A DNA stretch of 64,000 bases. It comes from Pegoplata infirma (lineage: Eukaryota > Arthropoda > Insecta > Diptera > Anthomyiidae). Position 1 is the stretch's first letter. Every line of letters begins with the position of its first letter. Location of the stretch: NCBI GenBank assembly GCA_963921195.1, contig OY992540.1:193720692-193784691 (forward strand), given 5' to 3'. Shown piece by piece: positions 1 to 9,611 of the stretch. Made by a program: the position numbers and the translations under genes. The notes beneath the pieces are model-generated. The model was given only the letters and a program-made list of their open reading frames with translations. It was not told the origin of the DNA and searched no databases.

Positions 1-130
1 AAGTTTAAATTAGATTTGCCAGACATGCTCGTTTAAACATAACATGTGTTGTTACTATTTATGGGATAGTTCCAATTTGCTTTACACTTTAAAGCTACTG
101 GCGCCCAACGTGGGGTCCTAGACAGTGCTC
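1..130 (+). mobile_element. LTR retrotransposon fragment: LTR end plus primer-binding site
   Basis: Bases 99-115 read TGGCGCCCAACGTGGGG, which matches the classic lysine-tRNA (Lys1,2 type) primer-binding site that begins immediately inside a 5' LTR. Bases 1-98 would then be the end of the LTR (R-U5) and the window cuts off its start. No gag or pol frame follows, so this is at most a leader fragment of a gypsy-like or related element. The call rests on the 17-base match alone; LTR ends cannot be verified because the partner LTR is absent. Confidence 0.5.
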
Positions 131-440
131 AACTGCAATCACGCAACTCAACCGTTAAAACCCCAATATCCACATCTTCTGAGGTGCCAAAGTATAATTG
201 TGGGTAAAATTTGTGTATAATTCATATAAAAAAATCTTTTGAGAATATTGGCCCTAATCCCACCGATCGACTGATTTTGCACCGATCGACTGATAATCAC
301 TTTTCGAGTCGAAAAGAGATTATCCGTCACTCAAAATAGATTCTAAAAACTGAAATATGTTGTTAGAACTCTAAAAACTTGTAATGGGGCAGATTTCTAA
401 GGGCTGTAACCAGTCGTCATTTATTAGGGAAACACTAACC
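131..440. other. No gene recognised
   Basis: AT-rich sequence after the primer-binding site. It could be leader of the same retroelement, but I see no supporting motif. The short open frame here has no family resemblance. Confidence 0.4.
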
Positions 441-866
441 AGGGAAGTATTGCAGAGGGCACCCACCGATTGTCCTGAAACTTGCATTAGGAGCGAAGGG
501 ATAAAATTTAGATTTACCTTTTTTTAGCTGCCCAATCTCAAATTTAAAAAAGGGTTGCCATTATATATGATTTTGGAGGTCGTACCTATATACCTCTCTA
601 TATAAACTGTCCAAAGAAAATAAGAACTTAACGAAGTTAAATTTGGACACGGCCAATACACCATTGGATATGCCTTCAGCAATCCTTTTGATCTGTATAA
701 AATCTTGATATAGTTTCTTTTGAAGAAATGTCAGAAATCATTTCTTTTGACCCGCTAATTGTGAGATTGGGCAGCTAAGATTAAACAGGTAAGTCTTATT
801 TTCCTCCCCTCTTTTCCATATGTAAGTTTCAGGACAATCGGTGGACGCCCTGTGAAAGACCTCCCT
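441..866. mobile_element. Foldback/MITE-like inverted-repeat element
   Basis: The left arm has AGGGCACCCACCGATTGTCC and the right arm has its near reverse complement GGACAATCGGTGGACGCCC. Further in, GCTGCCCAATCTCA (left) pairs with TGAGATTGGGCAGC (right). Arms run to AGGGAAGT on the left and ACCTCCCT on the right, giving about 110 paired bases around a unique centre. There is no coding capacity. The target duplication was not resolved. Confidence 0.6.
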
Positions 867-1214
867 TGTCATTTCTGGCAAGATATTTGTTCCATTTAGT
901 ACATCACGAAACTATAATGTAGAACTGGCATTAAGAATGCCGATTGAACCCGAATCATTATATGAGTCTATTTGCGATGTCCACGTGCCCATAAAGTTAA
1001 TTTAAGCTTCTCGTGATCCAAAGACGAAGGCTCTTAAAATTAAAAGAAATCGATCCATGTTTAGAACTAGCCCCATACAAATGTCCCTTCAAAAATTGGT
1101 CTCAATTACCCTTTTAAACTTATTATAAAAATTTGAAATTTGACTAGTGAATTTGTTTTCATGATCGAATTTTAAGGGAATTGTACCATTTAACTATCGA
1201 AAAGTATTACACAT
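867..1214. other. No feature recognised
   Basis: AT-rich sequence without motifs, open frames or repeats that I could link to others in the window. Confidence 0.4.
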
Positions 1215-1936
1215 CCCAGCAAAATTTTCGGTTGCAAAGAACTGATTGTGGAACAACTTATACTTCCCTAGAACCTGTTCTTATTCTTGTGCAACACCGA
1301 TTCTTCTTACAAAGGGATTGTCTCAAAAGCAACAGGTGTTTGTAAGCAAAATTAGAACATAGTTTTGTTCCTCGGAATCGGTTATAGAAGTAAAATTTGG
1401 AACAGAAATAAGAAATAAAGAAATATATTGAATTGCATTAATTTATTTAACAAAGATAAATACAATCATACATAAATGGAATATTTACGTTTTTTAACAC
1501 ACATTTATCCTTTTTCGCCTCCAAAGTTGCATTTTGGGCCTTACAATAATGACATACCAGAACATGGATCTTCTGCAAACAAAAACAAAAAACACTATAT
1601 TATTAGTATTGGACCCGACCCATACAATGAAAATTAAATTTACTCACCTTTGTTTTAACAATTTTCACGATTTTATCCTGTTATTTTAATAGAATTTCGT
1701 GTTTTTCTTGGTTAACAAAAATAAATTAATATTTATTTTTAATTTTTTTGATACATAAATTTTTTTTTAATTCCTGAGAACCAAAATGTTACGAAACTTT
1801 GATTGCAGAGAACAAGCTTCACAATAATTTTCACTTAACTTGTTCTGAATAATTAAAGTGTAATAGTGTATGGTTACCGAAGAACCTGTTCTAGAACAAG
1901 TGTTGTCAGAATTGGTTCTGAAAAATTTTCCTAGGA
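1215..1936. mobile_element. Possible DNA element with CCCAGCAAAATTTT start and exon-like interior
   Basis: The left edge CCCAGCAAAATTTTCGG resembles the edge of the 37835-38441 element, and the right edge carries AAAATTTTCCTAGG in inverse orientation, so weak terminal inverted repeats are likely. On the minus strand there is a consensus 5' splice site (AAAG|GTGAGTAAAT near 1650), then about 70 bases, then a 3' splice site (TTTTTGTTTGCAG near 1576). These are followed by a short frame containing CHYC. This could be a relic of an intron-containing transposase gene or of a captured exon. No family was identified. Confidence 0.3.
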
Positions 1937-2031
1937 TAATACATCTAACGATGCTATTTAAAAAGCTATGATAAGAATGGATATCCCTAGGCTTATAATT
2001 AACTGGACTCTGAAGATGTTAACATCCGGAG

Positions 2032-2200
2032 TAGAGATGGATGCATGAGTGACATTTGACTCACACTCATTCACGCTCATGACAGGAGTTTTCCAATCAC
2101 GCACTCTTACTCACACCCACTCAAAATCACGTGAGTATATATAAGACAACTCACACTCAAACAAGCTTCACTTACATTGACTCACGAAATTTTTGTTTAT
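2032..2200. mobile_element. Truncated hAT MITE (TAGAGATGG family)
   Basis: It starts TAGAGATGGATGC and continues with runs of ACTCAC/CTCACGC 5- to 7-mers, exactly as in the complete 447-bp element at 39344-39790. The right terminus was not found, so the copy is truncated near 2200. Confidence 0.55.
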
Positions 2201-2369
2201 ACAAAAAAATTTAAGAAATTAAAATTTCAAAAATCTAACAAAATGTTTAAAGAAATTTAGTCATATTTAAAATTTTGTTTGCTTTTTTCGGGAAGAAAGG
2301 ATTTATGAAGAGAAAACAAATCACGTAAACTTGCGCAAAAAAAATCTGTATTGATCCACTTAACAACAT

Positions 2370-2812
2370 AACAACCTGATACTCGTTTGGATTCCGGGTC
2401 ATAAAGATCATTCGGGGAACAAACGTGCCGACTGTTTGGCAAATCGCGGTACCCGACAATCCTTTATTGGCACTGAACCAGTTATTGGTCTGCCATCGGG
2501 ACATGTTAGGGAAATCCCATAATATAGAGTGTTCTAAGTTCATAGAGCACTTAAATTTTTGCGCTGGCCAGCGGCAGGCAATAAGATTCATAACTCCATC
2601 CAGCTAGGTATTGAAACAAATACTGTCTTTGGACAAAAAGAATCTCTGAATCCCTACGCCCTACCTTACTGGACATTATACATTAGACACGTGCAGATTC
2701 AGCGAGATAGATGAGGCGACGACTGGCAGAAAACTTCAACTTAAGGGGAACACTTTATATCTCTGGCAGTTATCCTTTGGAAAAACTAAAACAATGTCTG
2801 TTTAGTTTATTA
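2370..2812 (+). pseudogene. LINE remnant: end of RNase H domain and C-terminal region
   Basis: Reading from 2382 gives LVWIPGHKDHSGNKRADCLA, the end of a retrotransposon RNase H domain (P-G-H, then G-N-x-x-A-D, the last aspartate being catalytic). The frame then stops near 2518. Weaker LINE C-terminal similarity continues in shifted frames to about 2810. The fragment is on the plus strand, unlike the RT-RNase H copies at 59.4-62.9 kb. It is dead: there is no RT domain upstream and several stops. Confidence 0.7.
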
Positions 2813-3323
2813 TATTTATTATACCCTCCAACCACAGTATGAGGGTATACCGTGTGTAACACATCGAAATATCGGTCGGGGACCCCACAAAGTATATATA
2901 ATATTGATCCATGATAGAATCTAAGACATTCTAGCGATGTCCGTCCGTCCGTCTGTAGAAATAACGATGCAAAAAGAGCAAACTAAAAGAGCTAAATTGG
3001 GCACGAATATCTCTTATGTTACTGGTAAGGTTAAGTTCGAAGATGGGCAAAATCGGACCAGGGGAAAAAAGTTCCCCCTTGAAGAACTAAAACGACCCCT
3101 GAAAAATACGATATTTTTACGAGTTGTTTTTATTTTTTTTTCAACAAATGTAGCATTTGTATGCCATATTAAGTTCATGAACCTGCGCTTGGACCAATGG
3201 GGTTAAAAACTCGATTTTTTTTTTAGGCCGCCCCCCGCCCCTTTGGGGGCGTGGTTATAGAAATTAATTAAAAATAACGAATAAAAATTTATTATTTAAG
3301 CGTAAATATCATAAACAAATATA

Positions 3324-3593
3324 GGTAATTCACACGGGTATCGTATTTGTTGTATATGTTGTATGTCGTATCTAAAAACAGGGTTAGTAAAAATTATTTA
3401 TCGCTCATTTGATAATTTTCTCTTAGATTCTCTTCTTGTTAGCATACTTGAAAATAGCACACAAAACATAGGTATAAATGTTGTATCGTCATATCGTGTA
3501 AGTGTCGTATTATTAATTTAAAGTTTAACCAACCCTGTTTTTAGATAGGACATACAACATACAACACCAAATACGATACCCATGTGAATTCCC
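3324..3593. mobile_element. TA-flanked MITE with ~65-bp terminal inverted repeats
   Basis: The left end GGTAATTCACACGGGTATCG and the right end CGATACCCATGTGAATTCCC are near-perfect reverse complements. Pairing continues inward through the ATGTTGTATGTC and AAAAACAGGGTT segments. TA flanks both sides (3322-3323 and 3594-3595). It sits inside DINE-1 copy 1. No open frame. Confidence 0.7.
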
Positions 3594-3721
3594 TAATAAT
3601 ATGTAAACATATATAGCGTGGATACAGGTGCCCCCCACCAACTCCGACGATCCCCCCCCCCACCAAAAAATAAGACGGCCCTGGAATTTTTTTTATTTTA
3701 AACGTGTTGGAGGGTATAAAA

Positions 3722-4701
3722 CAATGGTTCTCAAACCCCCTAGGGGGTCGCGGAAGAGTTTCAGGGGGGTCGCGAACAATTTTGCTAAAACCTTAAATTT
3801 TGGTAAATTTAATACACATTTTTTTATTGTTGTGTTATAAAAATATACAAACACTTTTATTAAAGAAATACAATTTTTCCCATCACTTAAAGTCCCTCCG
3901 TAATAACTGGGCAGTTGTTAATTTCCCGGGATGGCCAACACTGATTTGTGAAATTTTTTGGCTGAGTCTGGGATCTGACAGTTTGTTTTCTATCCGATGC
4001 TGATTCCGAATCTGGGTTACAAATTTTTCTAGTACGTTAGGTTTTTGATAAAATTTAAGGCAAAGTTCACAAAAACGTATTTTTGTTCATTTTTTAAAGC
4101 TTTGTTTCTGAAATTTGTGGACGCGTCTGGGATCTGACCACTTTTTTCGATTTACTTTTTAGTACTGATGTCGAATCTGAATCCGAATAACGGATCTAGA
4201 TACGTGATGGAATAAAATTTCGAACAATACCAAACATTGGTACATAATTTTGAAAAAAGAACAATCATTACTCCAAATCGGACTTTAAATGCTTTCTTGG
4301 TTAACATTTCTTCATTTCTGATCAGGTTAAACTGGAAATTTTCGGAAATTAAAAATGAATGACGATACTAAGTTTTGATATAAAATTTCGAGGTTCGGGA
4401 CTTGGTTTCCAAAGTTATGAGGAAATTAAGGTAAAGTTTTACAAAAATTGTGTTTTTTTTATTTTTTAAATGTTTTTTACGTGAAATTTTTGGTATGCGT
4501 CTGGGATCTGACCACGCGGTTTCGAGTAATTTTTCAATGCTGCTTCTGAATTTGGTTTCCAAATTTTTCAATTAATTCAGGTTTTTGAAAAAACTGAGAG
4601 CAAAGTTCACGTTAAGAATTTTTTTTTTTTTATGTTGGGGGTCGCGAAAAGTTTTAAATATTGAAAAGGGGTCGCAAAGCAAAAATTAGTGAGAAGCTCT
4701 G
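3722..4701. mobile_element. hAT-like non-autonomous transposon in DINE-1 copy 1
   Basis: The left terminus is CAATGGTTCTCAAACCCC and the inverted right terminus is CAGAGCTTCTCACTAA. Both fit the hAT CANNG pattern. A perfect 8-bp duplication GTATAAAA lies at 3714-3721 and 4702-4709. GGGGGTCGCG motifs lie beneath both ends. No transposase is present. It belongs to the same family as 9612-11420 but in opposite orientation. Removing it and one duplication restores the continuous DINE-1 3' end (GGAGGGTATAAAAGATTCGG). Confidence 0.9.
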
Positions 4702-4742
4702 GTATAAAAGATTCGGCACAGCCGAATTTAACACTCTTACTT

Positions 4743-4960
4743 ATTTTTTTTTTACTTTCGTTAAACAAATGAAAAACTTTAATTTCTTTAAGGCCCGCCC
4801 TTTTTGTGGGCGTGGATATAAAAGAGTAATTTAATAATAACAAAATTGAATAAATTGAGTGAAAAAATCATAATTAACTCATTTGACGACATTTGTCGTC
4901 GAACAGAAGTTGTCCCCCAACGTCTCCCTCCGAACCCCTACCCAAATTTCTTTTCAAAAC
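4743..4960 (+). repeat. DINE-1 interior-like fragment
   Basis: GGCCCGCCCTTTTTGTGGGCGTGG and the surrounding GTTAAACAAATG segment resemble the interior of DINE-1 copies 1 and 9. No termini are visible, so this is probably a truncated copy or a duplicated end. Confidence 0.45.
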
Positions 4961-5221
4961 TATTTTCAAAAATTGTTTCTCCTTAGCCGAGGTTTGCCTG
5001 TAGTTTTTATGTAAATAAGCCACCCGAGTAGCTTGTATGATAAACCAAAAGTATTAGGCAAATAATGCCAGAAGTATTTTCTACTAAAGACTATACCAAT
5101 TTTCCTATTTGCGAAAAACAAAAAAAAAAACTTATGTAAATTTGCCATAAACTTTTGCCAGCACACTCGTAATCACGTACATATCCATATGAAAACATTT
5201 ATAGTTTTATATACCCAGTTG

Positions 5222-5880
5222 GCCAAAACGTCGTAGACGACGCTGTCTTCAACGATTTCGTAAGTGATAGTTAAGAATTTGTCGTTCAAGACATGTGTCG
5301 ATTGAATTTTCTCTAACGACAATGCAACGGAAATATTCGCTAACGACTAGCTGCATGACAAAATACTCAACTGGTCTTGTGTAACATCCAGTTGAAGACA
5401 AGTTAAGCGACAAAATCTAGTACTTGTCGTGTATAGAAAATATATTGAAGACAAGATGACCGAAAATTTCTTTAAGTTGTCTTCGGCCAAATTTGGTTCA
5501 CGACAAAACAAGCGACAATCTCTCTTATGTGTCGTGTATTTAAATTCCGTTAACGACAAGATGAGCGATTATATCTTAAATATGTCGTCAGTTGATGCCG
5601 ATTGAAGACAATATGAGCGACAATATCTTAATGTTGTCGTCAGCCAAACTATGTTGATGACAATATGAACGACAACTTCTTTTAGTTGTCATCTATTGCT
5701 CTTGGTTTACGACAGGCTGACCGACAATATATAAGGACTATCGTCAATCGCACTCTCCGTTGACGACAATATAGGCGACAATTTTGTTAAATTGTTATTT
5801 AATGCTCTTTGTTTACGACATACTGGTCGACGATATTTAATATTTGTCGTGTGCTTACTTGCCTTAACTCTGTTTTGCGA
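5222..5880. repeat. Degenerate ~60-bp tandem repeats with GTCGT/ACGAC motifs
   Basis: About ten diverged units. Each has a GACGACAATATGAGCGACAA-like half and a TTGTCGTCNNTTGATGC-like half, so each unit is itself partly palindromic. Such subterminal arrays are typical transposase-binding regions of non-autonomous DNA elements; that role is inference. Confidence 0.6.
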
Positions 5881-5916
5881 GAAACAAACCAAATAACGGG
5901 ACCATAATAAGTCTGT

Positions 5917-6440
5917 TTGCGTACTTTCCCAGTAAAAATTATCAAGCAACCAACATTTAGAGAGTAAAAAAGAAATCGCTCTCAAAAAGGAAAAATTGTA
6001 AAAAGTACGCGAACAGAAATCCGTAAAAATTTGCAAGTTAGTTAAACAGCTGATTTAAATCAGCTTATAAAAAATTTTGCCTTCATTTGTAAATTTTTAG
6101 TTTGATGGTATTTATTTTTTAACTTGTTAATAAAAGAAATTTAATTTTAGGATGTATTTTTTTTATTTATTCCTTGATATTTAATCATATTTTATACACA
6201 AAAATGTAACTGCAGAATATTTTGTATTTTGTTTACAAAAATATGGTCATACGTTTTTAAAACATATGTTTTTTTGTGCTTGATAATTCTTGCTGGCAAA
6301 AATTTATATAAATAGAACTGTCACTTTTTCTCTCATTTTCTCTCTCGTTACTGGGTTTTTAAAGTACGCGAACGACTTTAAGACAAAATTCGTAATAATT
6401 TGTACAAATTCGTACAAATTATTGAGTTCGCGAACACAGC
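5917..6440. mobile_element. Foldback-like inverted repeat
   Basis: GCGTACTTTCCCAGTAAAAA at the left pairs with CGTTACTGGGTTTTTAAAGTACGCG at the right, and CGCGAACAG (left) with GTTCGCGAAC (right). Exact ends and target duplication are unresolved. Confidence 0.4.
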
Positions 6441-6635
6441 TAATAGCGGCAATAAAAAATATAAAATGTATATAAGTAAAATAGTTAGTTGTTCATAAAA
6501 ATTAATCGAAAAAGGTGCATTTTGTGAGTCGTGATCTTAAAATAATATGTTAAATAAGTTCTAAGTAGAACATACAAAATTTTACATGAATCATCAAATT
6601 GTAAATGGAATCTTCAACTTGTTTATTGCTTTTTT

Positions 6636-7633
6636 ATACCCTCCACTCTAGTGATAGAGGGTATATATAAGTTTGTCATTCCGTTTGTAACACCTCGAAA
6701 TATTGGTCTAGGACCCCATAAAGTATATATATTTATGATCCTTGATCGATTTTAAGTCGATCTAGCGATGTCCGTCTGTCTGTCCGTCCGTAGAAAACAC
6801 GCTAACTTTTGAAAGACTTTACAGAGGCTACTGAAGTTTGGCATATATATTTGTCATTTACCTGGTCAGGTTGGTATTGCAATCCAGCCAAATCGGTCCA
6901 GTGGTTCAAAAGTTATGAGCAAAAGAGTAAATTTCGGCAAGGGTGTTTCGCGAATTTACAAGATAAAAAACACGACAACTTTCGAAAGACAATAATGAGA
7001 CTACTGAAGCTTGGCATGTATCTTTGCTGTTCCCCGGGTCTGTTTGGTTTTAAATTTCAGCTCAATCGGTCCAGTGGTTCAAAAGTTATAAGCAAAGCCC
7101 TGAATTTCAAATTAGTTTCATCTAAATTACCACGTGTTTTAACAAGTTTTAAAAGCATTGGTGGTAATTAAACAATGCTTTTTAAACTTGTTTAAATTTT
7201 AAGCAATGCTTTTTAAGCTTGTTTAGTTTAAAAAGCATTGCTAACTTAAAAACAACACTCGAAAAAAATTTTACACTCAAAAAAAAATTTACACTCAAAA
7301 AAAATTTTACACTCAAAAAAAATGTACACAAAACAAAATTTAGTTTTTTTTTTTTTACAAAAATTACAATATTTTGTGTACATACGTACGTGCATTCACT
7401 CAGAAATATTTCTACAGTAAAAAAAACATTACACTCGAAAAAATTTTACACTCAAAAAAAAATAGTAATTTTTTTGTTTAAAAATTACAAAAAAAGATTT
7501 TTTTACTTAAAATAAAGTATTTCTAATCAAAATTGTTAATTTTTTCACGTTAAAAAATTTAATACCCTTTAAAAAAATGCATTGTGGAGGGTATTCATAG
7601 GTTAGGCAAAGTCGAATATAACTTTTCTACTTG
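6636..7633 (+). mobile_element. DINE-1-like element, copy 2 (sister of the giant-array copy)
   Basis: It runs from ATACCCTCCACTCTAGTGATAG to CGAATATAACTTTTCTACTTG. It has the core GACCCCATAAAGTATATATA and a GTCY tract of only five to six units (6769-6791). Its interior (CACGCTAACTTTTGAAAGAC, then CCTGGTCAGGTTGGTATTGC) is closely similar to the flanks of the array in copy 4, so this is the natural unexpanded reference for that locus. The interior also has repeats of TTTTACACTCAAAAAA. Confidence 0.85.
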
Positions 7634-7845
7634 TTTTTAAATTAATTTGGAAAATTATGTATTAACATATTTATGTATGTATTTTTTCATTATTTTAATA
7701 ATAATATTTTCTTATTACTTTACGTCATTTTTAATATAAAAAAAGTTAAATTTAATTATAAAAAATAATGTTCTTAAAAATTAAATAAATGAATTTAAAT
7801 AAAAATTAATAAAAAAAATATGTATAAACTTTTTTAGTTGAAGAA
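7634..7845. other. AT-rich spacer
   Basis: A very AT-rich stretch between DINE-1 copy 2 and the right-hand ACGAC repeats. Nothing else recognised. Confidence 0.4.
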
Positions 7846-8240
7846 AATGTCTCTTATACGGTCGTGTACGACTGTATGGGCGCAAGTGTCGCTCAAGTAG
7901 TCGTCGATGACCCTATGAGGGAATGTTTCGCCTGGACGGTCGTCAACGATTATATAGAAGATAAGGTCACCTATATGGTCGTCAACGATAAAGTGAAGGA
8001 CACAGTCGATCAAAAGGTCGTACACGATAATTTGAGGGCATAATCGCTAACATCGTCGTCGTAAAAATTCATGACACTCTGAGCGACAGTGTCGCTCATC
8101 TCGTCTTGTATGATTTTTGGATCTTTTGTGTGAGCGTGTCGTTCACGACTTGTGTGGCCTGTCCTCCATCTGTCTTCCACGATTTACAAGGGTCGTGCAC
8201 CCGTCGTCTAAGATGTCTTGAAGACAGAGCCAACTGGGTA

Positions 8241-8761
8241 CACATCAACACACACATATATACATATTCATCTACACACATACAAGTATACAATTCTAAC
8301 ATTTAAACTTATGAATATTTACATTTGTTGTTTTTTTTTTCTTCTTTATTTTCCTCAGTGTAGAATCGTTGATTGCTAGAAATTGTAGCATATTTACAGG
8401 CATTTCTCATGTTTCACGTATATTTGTTTCATCATCATCACGAACATCATTTGCCAGTTGTATGTGTTTAGTTAGTTATACATATATGCACACAAATACA
8501 CTCACATACATACACTTGTTTTTGTAAATACTTGCTCGTTGCTTGGAAAATTAACAATTTTTCAATTAAAATCAATATCCAACCAAGTTTTTAGGCAACA
8601 ACAAAACCAAAAATAAAAGCTACTCTACCACTTCCACTTGGAGTGATTTTGCCTTTAGTCTGAACTTTTTAATATGTATATTAGAGTAGGCTGAAAATAA
8701 ACAAGTGAGTTTTAATTGGCGCCAAATTTTTAATACCCTGCAACATGTAAAAATTTAACAC
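8241..8761. other. No gene recognised; CA/TA-rich sequence
   Basis: It contains short ACACA/TATATA runs (8246-8290, 8480-8515) and AT-rich unique-looking sequence, as common in fly introns or spacers. No open frame or splice pair was supported. Confidence 0.4.
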
Positions 8762-8935
8762 AAAACGAGTGGAGGAGTTAAATTCGGTTGTACCAAATCT
8801 TTTGTACCCTTCAAAATGAAAAAGTATAAAAATAATTTTGACAGGTGCGTTTTTTAAGGGTTGGGGGTTGGATGAAGACGTTGCACAGTGCGTTGTCCTA
8901 TAGACAAAAATTAAAAATAAGGTCATGGTCTTAAA
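8762..8935 (-). mobile_element. DINE-1-like 3' end fragment
   Basis: GAGTTAAATTCGGTTGTACC AAATC followed by TTTGTACCCTTCAAAATG is a decayed version of the 3' hairpin and GGAGGGTAT box of copies 6 and 8. AATTTTGACAGGTGCGTTTTTTAAGG then matches copy 6. The 5' half is missing. Confidence 0.6.
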
Positions 8936-8970
8936 AATTTATAAAATTTATGTATTTAATAGCTAATTAG

Positions 8971-9546
8971 TAGGCCAACCAAAATAAAAGCAAATGCTTC
9001 TTTTTTATTTTAAAATGTAAATCAATTTAGATTAATAACAAATTCTGATCATGAAAAAGTAAAGAAAATAATCGTCATTTGTTGGGGTTTTTATTTTTTT
9101 TTTTTTTGAATAATTTGGCAATAACTGCTTATTTTTCGTTTATTGGCTAATTTTTGTTTTTTTATCTCTTTTTTTAAGATTTTTTTTGCTTATTTTTTAA
9201 TTATTAGCTTATTTTAGCTTTTTTCAAAAAAAATTAAAGGTAAACAAAAAATATTATTAAAACTTTTATTTTTCAAAAAAAATCCAAAAAATTTCGAGGG
9301 TTATAAAAAAATATTGATTGTCAATTTATTTTAAATGGCTTTTTTCTTATAAAAAAACACGATGATTTTAAGTTTTTTATGAAACACCTAAAATTTTTAA
9401 GACAATCCTATAAAACGGGACATTTTTGATAAAAATCCACTAAAGGAAAGAGCTTGTTTTTAATTTTTACTGCTTATTTTTATGTTTTTACGGCTTTATT
9501 TAGGAGCTTAAAACATTGTTTTAAGTGCTTATTTTTGGTTGCCCTA
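8971..9546. mobile_element. hAT MITE (TAGGSCAACC family)
   Basis: The left terminus TAGGCCAACCAAAATAA and the inverted right terminus TAGGGCAACCAAAAATAAGC agree. A perfect 8-bp duplication CTAATTAG lies at 8963-8970 and 9547-9554. The interior repeats GCTTATTTTT-like words. 576 bp, no coding capacity. Confidence 0.88.
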
Positions 9547-9611
9547 CTAATTAGGTACCAAAAACAAATCACCAACAAAATCAATTTTTGGATTTTTTGT
9601 AGCTACTAGAG

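Larger units (their letters stand above)
2821..4742 (+). mobile_element. DINE-1/INE-1 (mini-me) element, copy 1, with two nested insertions
   Basis: The 5' end is ATACCCTCCAACCACAG with the short hairpin partner GAGGGTATA. The conserved core GGGGACCCCACAAAGTATAT and a 4- to 5-unit GTCCGTCC tract (2938-2956) follow. The 3' end is the hairpin TTCGGCACAGCCGAA followed by TTTAACACTCTTACTT. The plan is that of DINE-1/mini-me, non-autonomous Helentron-type elements of Diptera. It contains a 270-bp MITE (3324-3593) and a 980-bp hAT (3722-4701). Confidence 0.85.
5214..8238. mobile_element. Candidate large TA-flanked DNA element with ACGAC subrepeats
   Basis: The left end CCCAGTTGGCCAAAACG and the inverted right end CCCAGTTGGCTCTGTC share ten terminal bases and are flanked by TA on both sides. 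Both subterminal regions (5222-5880 and 7850-8230) consist of degenerate ~60-bp units built on GTCGTC/ACGACA, for example GACGACAATATGAGCGACAA. The centre is occupied by a foldback (5917-6440) and DINE-1 copy 2. Alternatively the two ends are two separate truncated relatives. No transposase frame was seen. Confidence 0.5.

Noticed and set aside
2937..3206. 89-codon frame beginning MSVRPSVEI
   Set aside because: It starts in the GTCCGTCC microsatellite of DINE-1 copy 1 and runs through element interior. Similar chance frames occur in the sister copies.
5222..5880. CRISPR array
   Set aside because: Units of about 60 bases are degenerate throughout with no constant repeat and variable spacers. 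The genome is eukaryotic and the pattern is that of transposon subterminal repeats.
7219..7515. 98-codon frame of FTLKKK repeats
   Set aside because: Translation of the TTTACACTCAAAAAA repeats inside DINE-1 copy 2. Low complexity, no conserved domain.
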